A stretch of DNA of 64,000 nt, taken from the NCBI RefSeq assembly GCF_003627155.1, contig NZ_CP032621.1:496001-560000 (forward strand), given 5' to 3'. Both the position numbers and the translations under genes were made by a program. The notes under the pieces are model-generated. The model saw nothing but the letters and a program-made list of their open reading frames with translations. It ran no database searches and was not told the origin of the DNA. Of the stretch, positions 27,646-38,346 are shown in pieces (the stretch's first letter is position 1; each line of letters starts with the position of its first letter). The stretch comes from Streptococcus gwangjuense. GTDB taxonomy: Bacteria; Bacillota; Bacilli; Lactobacillales; Streptococcaceae.

Positions 27646-28386
27646 GTGTTAAAAACAGAGCGGAAACAACTGATTTTAGAGGAGTTAAATCAACATCACG
27701 TAGTTTCTCTAGAAAAATTAGTTAGTTTGCTAGAAACGTCAGAATCAACGGTTAGAAGAGACTTGGATGAGTTGGAGGCGGAAAACAAGCTTCGTCGTGT
27801 GCATGGTGGAGCAGAATTACCCCACTCCTTGCAGGAAGAAGAAACCATTCAAGAAAAATCTGTCAAAAACCTTCAAGAGAAGAAGTTGCTTGCTCAGAAG
27901 GCAGCCTCTCTCATCAAGGAACAAGATGTCATCTTTATAGATGCTGGAACAACGACAGCCTTTTTGATTCATGAATTGGTCAATAAGAATGTTACAGTCG
28001 TGACCAACTCCATTCACCATGCAGCTCAGTTGGTTGAAAAGCAGATTCCGACTGTCATGGTTGGAGGAAGTGTCAAGACGGCGACGGATGCTAGTATCGG
28101 GGGCGTTGCTCTTAACCAGATTAACCAATTACACTTTGACCGTGCCTTTATCGGGATGAATGGTGTGGACGATGGCTATTATACGACTCCTGATATGGAG
28201 GAGGGAGCTGTGAAGCGAGCTATTTTGGAGAATGCTAAACAGACTTATGTCTTGGTGGATTCGTCAAAAATTGGACACACTTGTTTTGCCAAGGTAGCAC
28301 CACTCAAACGAGCAATTGTTATCACAAGTCAAGGGCATGAGCTCTTGCAGGCTATTAAGGAGAAAACGGAGGTAATAGAAGTATGA
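27646..28386 (+). CDS. fruR: DeoR-family transcriptional regulator of the fructose operon
   Basis: 246-residue regulator: an N-terminal DeoR winged helix (residues about 3-57; SLEKLVSLLETSESTVRRDL is the recognition unit, followed by RRVHGGAEL) and a C-terminal sugar-phosphate sensing domain (FIDAGTTTAFLIHEL). It probably senses fructose 1-phosphate, the product of FruA. It begins with GTG after AGGAGG. It overlaps fruK by four bases (ATGA), so regulator, kinase and transporter are one operon. Confidence 0.94.
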   Translation: MLKTERKQLILEELNQHHVVSLEKLVSLLETSESTVRRDLDELEAENKLRRVHGGAELPHSLQEEETIQEKSVKNLQEKKLLAQKAASLIKEQDVIFIDAGTTTAFLIHELVNKNVTVVTNSIHHAAQLVEKQIPTVMVGGSVKTATDASIGGVALNQINQLHFDRAFIGMNGVDDGYYTTPDMEEGAVKRAILENAKQTYVLVDSSKIGHTCFAKVAPLKRAIVITSQGHELLQAIKEKTEVIEV

Positions 28387-29294
28387 TTTATACAGTCACA
28401 CTCAATCCATCCATAGACTATATCGTGCGTTTGGATCAAGTCCAAGTCGGTAGTGTCAATCGAATGGATAGTGATGATAAGTTTGCTGGTGGGAAAGGAA
28501 TTAATGTCAGTCGTGTCTTGAAACGCTTGAATATTCCAAATACAGCAACTGGATTTATCGGTGGCTTTACTGGTCAATTTATCACAGATACTTTAGCAGA
28601 GGAAGAAATCGAGACACGTTTTGTCCAAGTGGCTGAAGATACGCGTATCAATGTTAAGATTAAAGCGGACCAAGAAACAGAAATCAACGGAACGGGTCCA
28701 ACTGTTGAACCAGCCCAGTTAGAAGAATTGAAAGCTATTTTATCTAGTCTGACAGCAGATGATACGGTTGTATTTGCGGGTTCGAGTACTAAAAACCTAG
28801 GCAATGTCATCTACAAGGATTTGATTGCCTTGACACGCCAGACTGGTGCTCAAGTTGTTTGTGACTTTGAAGGACAGACCTTGATTGATAGTTTGGACTA
28901 CCAGCCACTTTTGGTCAAACCAAACAATCATGAACTTGGAGCGATTTTTGGGGTTAAACTAGACAGTTTGGACCAAATTGAGAAATATGCTCGTGAGTTA
29001 CTAGCTAAAGGTGCTCAAAATGTCATTATCTCTATGGCTGGTGATGGTGCCCTTCTGGTAACATCTGAGGGAGCTTACTTTGCTAAACCAATCAAGGGAA
29101 CTGTGAAAAATTCAGTTGGAGCTGGTGATTCTATGGTAGCCGGATTCACAGGTGAATTTGTTAAATCAAAAGACGCGGTAGAAGCTTTCAAATGGGGAGT
29201 GGCTTGCGGAACGGCAACTACCTTCTCAGATGACTTGGCAACGGCAGAATTTATTAAAGAAACATATGAAAAAGTTGAGGTAGAAAAAAGATGA
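28383..29294 (+). CDS. fruK: 1-phosphofructokinase
   Basis: 303-residue PfkB-family kinase converting fructose 1-phosphate to fructose 1,6-bisphosphate. N-terminal TVTLNPSIDYIVRLD, the GGKGINVSRVL di-glycine motif, VKPNNHELGAIFG, and the C-terminal anion-hole signature VGAGDSMVAGF with the catalytic Asp. It overlaps both neighbours by four bases, a tightly coupled arrangement. Regulated by FruR and CcpA through the shared promoter. Confidence 0.96.
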   Translation: MIYTVTLNPSIDYIVRLDQVQVGSVNRMDSDDKFAGGKGINVSRVLKRLNIPNTATGFIGGFTGQFITDTLAEEEIETRFVQVAEDTRINVKIKADQETEINGTGPTVEPAQLEELKAILSSLTADDTVVFAGSSTKNLGNVIYKDLIALTRQTGAQVVCDFEGQTLIDSLDYQPLLVKPNNHELGAIFGVKLDSLDQIEKYARELLAKGAQNVIISMAGDGALLVTSEGAYFAKPIKGTVKNSVGAGDSMVAGFTGEFVKSKDAVEAFKWGVACGTATTFSDDLATAEFIKETYEKVEVEKR

Positions 29295-31243
29295 AAATTC
29301 AAGACCTATTGAGAAAAGATGTCATGTTGCTGGATTTGCAGGCAACTGAAAAAACTGCTGTCATCGAAGAGATGATTAAAAGTTTGACAGACCACGGTTA
29401 TGTAACAGATTTTGAAACCTTTAAAGAAGGCATTTTGGCGCGTGAAGCTTTGACTTCTACTGGTCTGGGTGACGGAATCGCAATGCCTCACAGCAAAAAT
29501 GCTGCTGTCAAAGAAGCGACTGTTCTCTTTGCTAAGTCAAACAAGGGTGTTGACTATGAGAGCTTGGATGGACAAGCAACTGACCTCTTCTTTATGATTG
29601 CAGCTCCAGAAGGTGCCAATGATACCCACTTGGCAGCCTTGGCAGAATTGTCTCAATACTTGATGAAAGACGGTTTTGCAGACAAACTTCGCCAAGCAAC
29701 ATCAGCTGACCAAGTTATCGAACTTTTTAACCAAGCTTCAGAAAAAGCTGAGGAGCCTGTTCAAGCACCTGCTAATGATTCTGGTGACTTTATCGTGGCT
29801 GTTACAGCTTGTACGACAGGTATTGCCCACACTTACATGGCTCAAGAAGCTCTTCAAAAAGTGGCTGCAGAAATGGGGGTTGGTATCAAGGTCGAAACCA
29901 ACGGTGCTAGCGGTGTTGGAAATCAACTAACTGCAGAAGATATCCGCAAGGCTAAAGCTGTTATCATTGCAGCAGACAAGGCCGTTGAAATGGATCGATT
30001 TGATGGAAAACCATTGATCAATCGTCCAGTTGCTGACGGTATCCGTAAGACAGAAGAGTTAATTAACTTGGCTCTTTCAGGAGATGCTGAAGTCTATCGT
30101 GCCGCTAATGGTGCAAAAGCTGCAACAGCCTCTAACGAAAAACAAAGCCTTGGTGGTGCCTTCTACAAACACTTGATGAGTGGTGTATCTCAAATGTTGC
30201 CATTCGTTATTGGCGGTGGTATCATGATTGCCCTTGCCTTCTTGATTGACGGTGCTTTGGGTGTTCCGAATGAAAACCTTGGCAACCTTGGTTCTTACCA
30301 CGAACTAGCTTCTATGTTCATGAAAATCGGTGGCGCTGCCTTTGGTTTGATGCTTCCAGTTTTTGCAGGTTATGTTGCCTACTCTATTGCTGAAAAACCA
30401 GGTTTGGTAGCAGGTTTCGTGGCTGGTGCTATTGCCAAAGAAGGTTTTGCCTTTGGTAAAATCCCTTATGCTGCAGGTGGTGAAGCAACTTCAACTCTTG
30501 CAGGTGTCTCATCTGGTTTCCTAGGTGCCCTTGTTGGTGGATTTATAGCAGGTGCCTTGGTTCTTGCTATCAAGAAATACGTTAAAGTTCCTCGTTCACT
30601 TGAAGGTGCTAAATCAATTCTCATCTTGCCACTTCTTGGAACTATTTTGACAGGATTTGTTATGCTGGCAGTTAACATTCCAATGGCGGCAATCAACACT
30701 GCTATGAATGACTTCCTTTGTGGTCTTGGAGGAGGATCAGCTGTTCTTCTCGGAATTGTTCTTGGAGGAATGATGGCTGTCGATATGGGTGGACCAGTTA
30801 ACAAAGCAGCCTATGTCTTTGGTACAGGTACGCTTGCAGCGACTGTTTCTTCAGGTGGTTCCGTAGCCATGGCAGCGGTTATGGCTGGAGGAATGGTGCC
30901 ACCACTTGCCATCTTTGTCGCAACTCTTCTTTTCAAAGATAAATTTACTAAGGAAGAACGTAACTCAGGTTTGACAAACATCATCATGGGCTTGTCATTT
31001 ATCACTGAGGGAGCGATTCCATTTGGTGCAGCTGACCCAGCTCGTGCGATTCCAAGCTTCATCCTTGGTTCAGCAGTAGCAGGTGGACTCGTTGGTCTTA
31101 CTGGTATTAAACTCATGGCGCCACACGGAGGAATCTTCGTTATCGCCCTTACTTCAAATGCCCTTCTTTACCTCGTTTCTGTCTTAGTAGGAGCAATCGT
31201 AAGTGGTGTGGTCTATGGTTACCTACGCAAACCTCAAGAATAA
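29291..31243 (+). CDS. fruA: Fructose-specific PTS transporter, EIIABC
   Basis: 650-residue membrane permease that imports fructose as fructose 1-phosphate. The EIIA domain (1-150) has the phospho-accepting His67 in AMPHSKN. The EIIB domain (about 168-265) has Cys174 in TACTTGIAHTYMA. The EIIC membrane domain (about 290-645) contains GGGIMIALAFL and FITEGAIPFGAADP. The domain order A-B-C in one chain is normal for Gram-positive FruA. A terminator with a seven-base T-rich tail follows at 31264. Confidence 0.96.
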   Translation: MKIQDLLRKDVMLLDLQATEKTAVIEEMIKSLTDHGYVTDFETFKEGILAREALTSTGLGDGIAMPHSKNAAVKEATVLFAKSNKGVDYESLDGQATDLFFMIAAPEGANDTHLAALAELSQYLMKDGFADKLRQATSADQVIELFNQASEKAEEPVQAPANDSGDFIVAVTACTTGIAHTYMAQEALQKVAAEMGVGIKVETNGASGVGNQLTAEDIRKAKAVIIAADKAVEMDRFDGKPLINRPVADGIRKTEELINLALSGDAEVYRAANGAKAATASNEKQSLGGAFYKHLMSGVSQMLPFVIGGGIMIALAFLIDGALGVPNENLGNLGSYHELASMFMKIGGAAFGLMLPVFAGYVAYSIAEKPGLVAGFVAGAIAKEGFAFGKIPYAAGGEATSTLAGVSSGFLGALVGGFIAGALVLAIKKYVKVPRSLEGAKSILILPLLGTILTGFVMLAVNIPMAAINTAMNDFLCGLGGGSAVLLGIVLGGMMAVDMGGPVNKAAYVFGTGTLAATVSSGGSVAMAAVMAGGMVPPLAIFVATLLFKDKFTKEERNSGLTNIIMGLSFITEGAIPFGAADPARAIPSFILGSAVAGGLVGLTGIKLMAPHGGIFVIALTSNALLYLVSVLVGAIVSGVVYGYLRKPQE

Positions 31244-31263
31244 AACTTAGATACAAAATGAAG

Positions 31264-31291
31264 AGATTGGACCGTTTGGTGCAGTCTTTTT
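31264..31291 (+). terminator. fruA terminator
   Basis: AGATTGgACC/GGTgCAGTCT stem (one wobble, one mismatch), 4-nt loop, then a T-rich tail. Confidence 0.7.
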
Positions 31292-31316
31292 CTCTTTCCG
31301 AAATACCTGTGAAATA

Positions 31317-31332
31317 TGGTATAATAGAAGAA
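31317..31332 (+). promoter_or_regulatory. ftsK extended -10 promoter, apparently leaderless
   Basis: TGGTATAAT, with the -10 hexamer at 31320-31325 and only six bases to the ATG at 31332. There is no ribosome-binding site. Confidence 0.55.
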
Positions 31333-33635
31333 TGGCAAACAAGAATACAAGTAAAACAAGACGGAGACCGTCTAAAGCAGAACTCGAAAGAAAAGAAGCG
31401 ATTCAACGAATGTTGATTTCGTTGGGAATCGCGCTTTTATTGATTTTCGCAGCCTTCAAATTAGGGGCTGCAGGTATAACCCTCTACAATTTAATTCGCT
31501 TGCTGGTGGGGAGCCTAGCTTATCTGGCAATATTTGGTATCCTGCTCTACCTCTTCTTTTTCAAGTGGATACGAAAACAGGAAGGACTCTTATCTGGCTT
31601 TTTCACCATATTTGCAGGTTTGCTCTTGATTTTTGAGGCCTACTTAGTTTGGAAATATGGTTTGGATAAGTCGGTACTAAAAGGGACTATGGCTCAGGTT
31701 GTGACGGATTTAACAGGCTTTCGAACGACCAGCTTTGCTGGAGGGGGCTTGATTGGGGTCGCTCTTTATATGCCAACCGCCTTTCTCTTCTCCAATATCG
31801 GGACTTACTTTATTGGTTCTATCTTGATTTTAGTGGGTTCTCTCCTAGTCAGCCCTTGGTCTGTTTACGATATTGCTGAATTTTTCAGTAGAGGCTTTGC
31901 TAAATGGCAGGAAGGACATGAGCGTCGAAAAGAGGAACGCTTTGTCAAACAAGAAGAAAAAGCTCGTCAAAAGGCTGAGGAAGAGGCTAGATTAGAAAAA
32001 GAAGAGGCTGAAAAAGCCTTACTCGATATGCCTCCTGTTGATATGGAAACAGGTGAAATTTTGACAGAAGATGTTGTGCTTGACGTTCCACCTGTTCCGG
32101 AAGAAGAGTGGGTAGAACCAGAAATCATCCTGCCTCAAGCTGAACATGAATTCCCTGAACATGAGGAGGTTTTTGATGATGAAGATGTACAAGTTGATTT
32201 TTCAGCCAAGGAGGCTCTTGAGTACAAACTTCCAAGCTTACAACTCTTTGCCCCAGATAAACCCAAGGACCAGTCTAAAGAAAAGAAAATCGTCCGAGAA
32301 AACATCAAAATCCTAGAAGAAACCTTTGCTAGCTTCGGTATCAAGGTAACAGTTGAACGGGCCGAAATTGGGCCATCAGTGACCAAGTATGAAGTCAAGC
32401 CAGCAGTGGGTGTAAGGGTCAACCGCATCTCCAATCTCGCAGATGACCTCGCTCTAGCCTTGGCGGCCAAGGATGTCCGGATTGAAGCACCTATCCCAGG
32501 GAAATCCCTAGTCGGAATCGAAGTACCCAACTCTGAGATTGCGACTGTATCTTTCCGCGAACTATGGGAACAATCTCAAACAAAAGCAGAAAATCTCTTG
32601 GAAATTCCTTTAGGAAAGGCTGTTAATGGCACCGCAAGAGCTTTTGACCTTTCTAAAATGCCCCACTTGCTAGTTGCAGGTTCAACGGGTTCAGGGAAGT
32701 CAGTAGCGGTTAACGGCATTATCGCTAGCATTCTGATGAAAGCAAGACCCGACCAGGTCAAGTTTATGATGGTGGACCCTAAGATGGTTGAGTTGTCTGT
32801 TTACAATGATATTCCCCACCTCTTGATTCCAGTTGTGACTAATCCACGCAAGGCCAGCAAGGCCCTGCAAAAGGTTGTGGATGAAATGGAAAACCGTTAT
32901 GAACTCTTTGCCAAGGTGGGAGTTCGTAACATTGCAGGCTTTAATGCCAAGGTAGAAGAGTTTAATGACCAGTCCGAATACAAGCAGATTCCACTGCCAC
33001 TTATTGTTGTGATTGTGGATGAGTTGGCTGACCTCATGATGGTAGCCAGCAAGGAAGTAGAAGATGCCATTATCCGTCTTGGACAGAAGGCGCGTGCTGC
33101 TGGTATCCACATGATTCTTGCAACCCAGCGTCCATCCGTTGATGTCATCTCTGGATTGATTAAGGCTAATGTTCCATCTCGTGTAGCATTTGCAGTTTCG
33201 TCAGGGACAGACTCTCGTACGATTTTGGATGAAAATGGAGCAGAAAAATTGCTTGGACGAGGAGATATGCTCTTTAAACCAATTGATGAAAATCATCCAG
33301 TTCGTCTCCAAGGCTCCTTTATCTCGGATGATGATGTCGAGCGCATCGTAAACTTCATCAAGGCTCAGGCTGATGCGGACTACGATGAGAGTTTTGATCC
33401 AGGTGAGGTTTCTGAAAATGAAGGTGAATTTTCAGATGGTGAAACTGGTGGAGATCCGCTTTTTGAAGAAGCCAAAGCTTTGGTCATTGAGACCCAGAAA
33501 GCTAGTGCGTCCATGATTCAGCGTCGTTTATCAGTTGGATTTAACCGTGCGACCCGCCTTATGGAAGAACTCGAAATGGCAGGTGTCATTGGTCCAGCTG
33601 AAGGTACCAAACCAAGAAAAGTATTGCAACAGTAA
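31332..33635 (+). CDS. ftsK: DNA translocase FtsK/SpoIIIE
   Basis: 767-residue septal DNA pump that clears chromosome termini at division. Four N-terminal transmembrane helices (about residues 30-185), an acidic/Glu-rich linker (185-310), the RecA-like motor with Walker [16 protein letters not shown] and Walker [15 protein letters not shown], and a C-terminal gamma winged helix ([20 protein letters not shown]) that reads KOPS-type polarity sequences. The ATG follows its -10 box by six bases. A terminator shared with the convergent gene comes next. Confidence 0.96.
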   Translation: MANKNTSKTRRRPSKAELERKEAIQRMLISLGIALLLIFAAFKLGAAGITLYNLIRLLVGSLAYLAIFGILLYLFFFKWIRKQEGLLSGFFTIFAGLLLIFEAYLVWKYGLDKSVLKGTMAQVVTDLTGFRTTSFAGGGLIGVALYMPTAFLFSNIGTYFIGSILILVGSLLVSPWSVYDIAEFFSRGFAKWQEGHERRKEERFVKQEEKARQKAEEEARLEKEEAEKALLDMPPVDMETGEILTEDVVLDVPPVPEEEWVEPEIILPQAEHEFPEHEEVFDDEDVQVDFSAKEALEYKLPSLQLFAPDKPKDQSKEKKIVRENIKILEETFASFGIKVTVERAEIGPSVTKYEVKPAVGVRVNRISNLADDLALALAAKDVRIEAPIPGKSLVGIEVPNSEIATVSFRELWEQSQTKAENLLEIPLGKAVNGTARAFDLSKMPHLLVAGSTGSGKSVAVNGIIASILMKARPDQVKFMMVDPKMVELSVYNDIPHLLIPVVTNPRKASKALQKVVDEMENRYELFAKVGVRNIAGFNAKVEEFNDQSEYKQIPLPLIVVIVDELADLMMVASKEVEDAIIRLGQKARAAGIHMILATQRPSVDVISGLIKANVPSRVAFAVSSGTDSRTILDENGAEKLLGRGDMLFKPIDENHPVRLQGSFISDDDVERIVNFIKAQADADYDESFDPGEVSENEGEFSDGETGGDPLFEEAKALVIETQKASASMIQRRLSVGFNRATRLMEELEMAGVIGPAEGTKPRKVLQQ

Positions 33636-33636
33636 A

Positions 33637-33675
33637 AAAATAGCTTCTTTCCAAGTTTGGAGGGAAGCTATTTTA
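33637..33675 (+). terminator. Bidirectional terminator ftsK / DUF6556 gene
   Basis: AAAATAGCTTC...GAAGCTATTTT with an inner TCCA/TGGA pairing; A- and T-runs lie on both sides. Confidence 0.82.
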
Positions 33676-33679
33676 CTGG

Positions 33680-34108
33680 CTATTGATTGGTATTATTTTC
33701 TGAATTTGGAGTATTGGACTGTTTTTCATTTTCAGTAGTAGATTTACTTGGAGCAGGAGTAGTAGAGTCTTGAGTTGCTGCTTTCTGCTCTTCTTTTTTC
33801 TCTTCCTTGACGCTGGATTTTGGTGTTTCTTCTTGTTGTGGTTTTTCTTGAGAAGTGTTATTTTCCTTATTAGGACTAGTGTTTTCCTGAGGGGATTCCT
33901 TTTGAATTTCTTTAACAATTGTTGTCGTCTGGCTTGTCGTAGGTTCTTTTTTAGTATTTTTGTTATTATCCAAGGCGTTCATGATAGTGATACTTGCGGT
34001 AATTAAGCCGAGAATACTACCGATAGTAGCAACGGTTTTTTGAAAGACCGTAAAGCCTTTTTTGATGTGTTCTGTTTTTGGTTTTGAAGTTCTACGATAA
34101 TTAGACAT
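33680..34108 (-). CDS. DUF6556-like membrane protein with low-complexity extracellular tail
   Basis: 142 residues. A basic cytosolic start is followed by one transmembrane helix (about residues 20-45, VFQKTVATIGSILGLITASI). About 95 residues of Asn/Thr/Glu/Lys/Gln/Ser-rich low-complexity sequence follow and would be exposed outside. No enzyme motif or LPXTG anchor is seen. Orientation by the positive-inside rule suggests a type II-like single-pass protein. Function unknown. AAAGGAGAG precedes its ATG. Convergent with ftsK. Confidence 0.8.
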   Translation of the reverse strand: MSNYRRTSKPKTEHIKKGFTVFQKTVATIGSILGLITASITIMNALDNNKNTKKEPTTSQTTTIVKEIQKESPQENTSPNKENNTSQEKPQQEETPKSSVKEEKKEEQKAATQDSTTPAPSKSTTENEKQSNTPNSENNTNQ

Positions 34109-34246
34109 ACATTCTCTCCTTTAATTAAAATTTATTATACCGCATTTCTTTAAAAAAATCTTAAAAAAAGAGGAATTGCCCTTTCTTGTCGCAAGCTCCG
34201 TTTCATGATACAATAGAAGAAGTGATTTTAGAAAGCGTGAGAAAAC

Positions 34247-35389
34247 ATGATTTACTTTGATAATTCGGCGACGACCAAGCCTTATACTGAAGCCCTTGAA
34301 ACTTATATGCAGGTCGCTTCAAAAATTTTAGGAAATCCATCTAGTCTCCATCGTTTGGGAGACCAGGCAACACGAATCTTAGATGCTTCCCGCCAACAGA
34401 TTGCAGATTTAATCGGTAAGAAAAGTGAGGAAATCTTCTTTACTTCTGGTGGGACAGAAGGAGATAACTGGGTCATCAAGGGTGTGGCCTTTGAAAAGGC
34501 TCAGTTTGGAAAGCACATCATCGTATCAGCCATTGAACATCCAGCAGTCAAAGAGTCAGCCCTTTGGTTGAAATCTCAAGGTTTTGAAGTGGATTTTGCT
34601 CCAGTTGATAACAAAGGATTTGTGGATGTTGAGGCACTAGCAGATTTGATACGACCTGATACGACCCTCGTTTCCATCATGGCAGTTAACAATGAAATCG
34701 GCTCTGTTCAGCCCATTGAGGCTATTTCAGAACTGTTAGCAGACAAACCAACTATTTCCTTCCACGTTGATGCAGTTCAGGCACTTGCCAAGATTCCGAC
34801 TGAAAAGTATCTGACAGAACGAGTGGATTTCGCGACTTTCTCTGGTCACAAGTTCCACGGAGTTCGTGGTGTTGGTTTTGTCTATATCAAGTCTGGTAAG
34901 AAAATTACGCCTCTTTTAACAGGTGGTGGTCAGGAACGTGATTACCGTTCGACAACTGAAAATGTGTCAGGGATTGCTGCGACAGCCAAGGCCCTCCGTT
35001 TGTCTATGGAGAAGCTAGATTTCTTTACTAGCAAGACTGGCCAGATGAAGGCAGTTATTCGCCAAGCTCTTCTGAACTATCCAGATATTTTTGTCTTTTC
35101 AGATGAGGAAGACTTTGCCCCTCATATTCTGACTTTTGGAATCAAGGGTGTTCGAGGTGAAGTCATCGTTCACGCCTTTGAAGACTATGATATTTTCATC
35201 TCAACGACCTCTGCTTGTTCGTCCAAGGCAGGGAAACCAGCCGGAACCCTGATTGCCATGGGAGTGGATAAAGATAAGGCCCAGTCAGCTGTGCGTCTTA
35301 GCCTAGACTTTGAAAATGATATGAGTCAGGTCGAGCAGTTTTTGACCAAGTTAAAATTAATTTACAATCAAACTAGAAAAGTAAGATAG
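34247..35389 (+). CDS. Cysteine desulfurase (NifS/IscS family)
   Basis: 380-residue PLP enzyme that takes sulfur from cysteine and forms a persulfide. The PLP lysine is Lys202 in [13 protein letters not shown], and the active-site Cys324 is in [10 protein letters not shown], within the long loop of group I enzymes. [11 protein letters not shown] contains the conserved His. It is eight bases upstream of thiI, and the pair supplies sulfur for 4-thiouridine in tRNA. This differs from the SufS partner of Fe-S assembly. No IscU or SUF genes lie nearby. Confidence 0.93.
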   Translation: MIYFDNSATTKPYTEALETYMQVASKILGNPSSLHRLGDQATRILDASRQQIADLIGKKSEEIFFTSGGTEGDNWVIKGVAFEKAQFGKHIIVSAIEHPAVKESALWLKSQGFEVDFAPVDNKGFVDVEALADLIRPDTTLVSIMAVNNEIGSVQPIEAISELLADKPTISFHVDAVQALAKIPTEKYLTERVDFATFSGHKFHGVRGVGFVYIKSGKKITPLLTGGGQERDYRSTTENVSGIAATAKALRLSMEKLDFFTSKTGQMKAVIRQALLNYPDIFVFSDEEDFAPHILTFGIKGVRGEVIVHAFEDYDIFISTTSACSSKAGKPAGTLIAMGVDKDKAQSAVRLSLDFENDMSQVEQFLTKLKLIYNQTRKVR

Positions 35390-35397
35390 GAGCATTC

Positions 35398-36612
35398 ATG
35401 CAGTATTCAGAAATTATGATTCGCTACGGTGAGCTGTCAACCAAGGGTAAAAACCGTATGCGTTTCATCAATAAACTTCGCAATAATATTTCAGACGTTT
35501 TGTCTATCTATCCCCAAGTTAAGGTAACGGCAGATCGCGACCGTGCCCACGCTTACCTCAATGGAGCTGATTACATAGCAGTAGCAGAATCACTCAAACA
35601 AGTTTTTGGAATTCAAAACTTTTCCCCTGTTTATAAGGTTGAAAAATCTGTAGAAGTTCTGAAGTCTGCTGTCCAAGAGATTATGCAGGACATCTACAAG
35701 GATGGCATGACCTTTAAAATTTCTAGCAAGCGTAGCGACCACAACTTTGAGTTGGATAGTCGTGAACTCAATCAAACACTTGGAGGAGCTGTTTTCGAAG
35801 CCATTCCAAATGTGCAAGCTCAAATGAAAAGTCCTGACATCAATCTTCAGGTGGAGATACGTGAAGAAGCAGCCTACCTTTCTTATGAAACCATTCGTGG
35901 GGCTGGTGGTTTGCCAGTTGGAACTTCAGGTAAAGGAATGCTCATGTTGTCAGGAGGGATTGACTCACCTGTAGCAGGTTATCTTGCTTTGAAACGTGGA
36001 GTGGATATAGAGGCCGTTCACTTTGCCAGCCCACCTTATACTAGTCCAGGCGCTCTCAAGAAAGCCCAAGATTTGACCCGTAAATTGACCAAGTTTGGTG
36101 GCAATATCCAGTTTATCGAAGTTCCTTTTACAGAGATTCAAGAGGAAATCAAGGCCAAAGCGCCCGAAGCTTACTTAATGACTCTAACTCGTCGCTTTAT
36201 GATGCGGATTACAGATCGTATTCGTGAGGTACGAAATGGTTTAGTTATCATAAATGGGGAAAGCCTAGGTCAAGTAGCCAGCCAAACCTTGGAGAGCATG
36301 CAGGCTATCAATGCGGTTACCAACACTCCCATCATCCGTCCAGTTGTGACAATGGATAAGTTGGAAATTATTGACATTGCTCAGGAAATTGACACCTTTG
36401 AAATTTCTATCCAGCCTTTTGAAGACTGTTGTACCATTTTTGCGCCAGATCGTCCGAAAACAAATCCTAAGATTAAGAATGCGGAGCAGTACGAAGCGCG
36501 TATGGATGTTGAAGGATTAGTAGAGCGAGCTGTGGCTGGAATCATGATTACTGAGATTACACCGCAGGCTGAAAAAGATGAAGTGGATGACTTGATTGAT
36601 AATTTGCTCTAA
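35398..36612 (+). CDS. thiI: tRNA 4-thiouridine sulfurtransferase ThiI
   Basis: 404-residue enzyme that adenylates U8 of tRNA and inserts sulfur. An N-terminal ferredoxin-like domain and THUMP domain (about 60-165) precede the PP-loop ATPase with [12 protein letters not shown]. It ends without the C-terminal rhodanese domain of E. coli ThiI, as is usual in Firmicutes, where the adjacent desulfurase donates sulfur directly. [10 protein letters not shown] near the end holds conserved cysteines. Co-transcribed with the desulfurase. Confidence 0.95.
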   Translation: MQYSEIMIRYGELSTKGKNRMRFINKLRNNISDVLSIYPQVKVTADRDRAHAYLNGADYIAVAESLKQVFGIQNFSPVYKVEKSVEVLKSAVQEIMQDIYKDGMTFKISSKRSDHNFELDSRELNQTLGGAVFEAIPNVQAQMKSPDINLQVEIREEAAYLSYETIRGAGGLPVGTSGKGMLMLSGGIDSPVAGYLALKRGVDIEAVHFASPPYTSPGALKKAQDLTRKLTKFGGNIQFIEVPFTEIQEEIKAKAPEAYLMTLTRRFMMRITDRIREVRNGLVIINGESLGQVASQTLESMQAINAVTNTPIIRPVVTMDKLEIIDIAQEIDTFEISIQPFEDCCTIFAPDRPKTNPKIKNAEQYEARMDVEGLVERAVAGIMITEITPQAEKDEVDDLIDNLL

Positions 36613-36748
36613 TCAGAAAATCCAGAAGAATTTAGAAAAATAAATGAAAAAGTTAGTTTTTAATTCCAAAAATGGAAGCAAAACTAACTTTTTTTCTATA
36701 ATTGTGATATAATAAAATAAAATTTTGAATATAGAGAGTTTTCTGACA

Positions 36749-37573
36749 ATGAATCAATCCTACTTTTATTTAAAAATGAAAGAACACAAACTCAAGGTTC
36801 CTTATACAGGTAAGGAACGCCGTGTACGTGTTCTTCTGCCTAAAGATTATGAGAAAGACACGGATCGTTCCTATCCTGTTGTTTACTTTCATGACGGGCA
36901 AAATGTTTTTTATAGTAAAGAGTCCTTCATTGGCCATTCATGGAAGATTATCCCAGCTATTAAGCGTAATCCTGACATCAGTCGCATGATTGTCGTTGCC
37001 ATTGACAATGATGGTATGGGGCGGATGAATGAGTATGCGGCTTGGAAGTTCCAAGAATCTCCTATCCCAGGGCAGCAGTTTGGTGGTAAGGGTGTGGAGT
37101 ATGCCGAGTTTGTCATGGAGGTGGTCAAACCTTTTATCGATGAGACCTACCGTACCAAAGCTGACCGCCAGCATACGGCTATGATTGGCTCCTCACTAGG
37201 CGGTAATATTACCCAGTTTATCGGTTTGGAATACCAAGATCAAATTGGATGTCTCGGGGTCTTTTCATCTGCTAACTGGCTCCATCAAGAAGCCTTTAAT
37301 CGCTATATCGAGCGCCAGAAACTATCGCCTGACCAGCGTATCTTCATCTATGTTGGAACAGAAGAAGCAGATGATACGGACAAGACCCTGATGGCTGGTA
37401 ATATCAAACAAGCCTACATCGATTCGTCTCTTCGGTATTACCATGATTTGATAGCAGGTGGGGTACACTTAGATAATCTTGTCTTGAAAGTTCAGTCTGG
37501 TGCCATACATAGTGAGATTCCATGGTCGGAGAATTTACCAGACTGTCTGAGATTTTTTGCAGAAAAATGGTAA
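36749..37573 (+). CDS. Alpha/beta hydrolase, esterase D-like (first of pair)
   Basis: 274-residue cytosolic serine hydrolase. An N-terminal beta-sheet region contains VRVLLPKDYEKD and YPVVYFHDGQNVF, the nucleophile elbow is GSSLGGNI, and the likely catalytic His is near the C-terminus in AIHSEIPW. It resembles Fes/IroE/esterase D enzymes. Substrate unknown. The start is placed at the ATG 36749, after AGAGAG; an in-frame TTG lies 24 bases upstream. First of a three-gene cluster with a second hydrolase and an ATP-grasp protein; intergenic gaps are 20 and 12 nt. Confidence 0.88.
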   Translation: MNQSYFYLKMKEHKLKVPYTGKERRVRVLLPKDYEKDTDRSYPVVYFHDGQNVFYSKESFIGHSWKIIPAIKRNPDISRMIVVAIDNDGMGRMNEYAAWKFQESPIPGQQFGGKGVEYAEFVMEVVKPFIDETYRTKADRQHTAMIGSSLGGNITQFIGLEYQDQIGCLGVFSSANWLHQEAFNRYIERQKLSPDQRIFIYVGTEEADDTDKTLMAGNIKQAYIDSSLRYYHDLIAGGVHLDNLVLKVQSGAIHSEIPWSENLPDCLRFFAEKW

Positions 37574-37593
37574 AGTAAGAAAGGAGAAAGCCC

Positions 37594-38334
37594 ATGCATA
37601 TTGAACATCTTAGCCACTGGAGTGGCAATCTTAACCGTGAAATGTACCTTAATCGTTATGGACATGCTGGGATTCCAGTTGTGGTTTTTGCTTCATCAGG
37701 TGGTAGTCACAACGAATACTATGATTTTGGCATGATTGATGCCTGTGCTTCTTTTATCGAGGAAGGCCGTGTCCAGTTCTTTACCCTATCCAGTGTTGAC
37801 AGTGAGAGCTGGTTAGCCACTTGGAAAAACGGTCACGACCAAGCAGAGATGCATCGTGCCTATGAGCGCTATGTGATTGAGGAGGCCATTCCTTTTATCA
37901 AGCATAAGACAGGTTGGTTTGATGGTATGATGACGACAGGTTGCTCCATGGGCGCCTACCATGCACTCAATTTCTTCCTTCAGCATCCAGATGTCTTTAC
38001 CAAGGTGATAGCTCTTAGTGGTGTTTACGACGCACGTTTCTTTGTCGGCGATTACTACAATGACGATGCTATTTACCAAAACTCGCCAGTAGATTATATC
38101 TGGAACCAGAACGACGGCTGGTTTATTGATCGTTATCGTCAGGCGGAGATTGTGCTGTGTACGGGTCTTGGTGCCTGGGAACAAGATGGCTTGCCATCCT
38201 TCTACAAGCTCAAAGAAGCCTTTGACCAGAAACAAATTCCAGCCTGGTTTGCTGAATGGGGACACGATGTTGCCCATGACTGGGAATGGTGGCGCAAACA
38301 AATGCCTTATTTCCTTGGCAATCTCTATTTATAA
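37594..38334 (+). CDS. Alpha/beta hydrolase, esterase family (second of pair)
   Basis: 246-residue serine hydrolase distantly related to the preceding gene. The nucleophile is in TTGCSMGAYHALNF, VIALSGVYDARFF follows, and the catalytic His is probably in AEWGHDVAHDWEWW. FASSGGSHNEYYDFG forms the oxyanion side. No signal peptide. It starts after AGAAAGGAG. The two hydrolases in tandem suggest successive or alternative hydrolysis of a product related to the neighbouring ATP-grasp enzyme, but no pathway is known to me. Confidence 0.87.
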   Translation: MHIEHLSHWSGNLNREMYLNRYGHAGIPVVVFASSGGSHNEYYDFGMIDACASFIEEGRVQFFTLSSVDSESWLATWKNGHDQAEMHRAYERYVIEEAIPFIKHKTGWFDGMMTTGCSMGAYHALNFFLQHPDVFTKVIALSGVYDARFFVGDYYNDDAIYQNSPVDYIWNQNDGWFIDRYRQAEIVLCTGLGAWEQDGLPSFYKLKEAFDQKQIPAWFAEWGHDVAHDWEWWRKQMPYFLGNLYL

Positions 38335-38346
38335 AAGGAGTTATCT

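Noticed and set aside
37813..38301. 162-codon minus-strand frame in the second esterase gene
   Set aside because: Antisense to a gene with intact catalytic motifs; no start signal.
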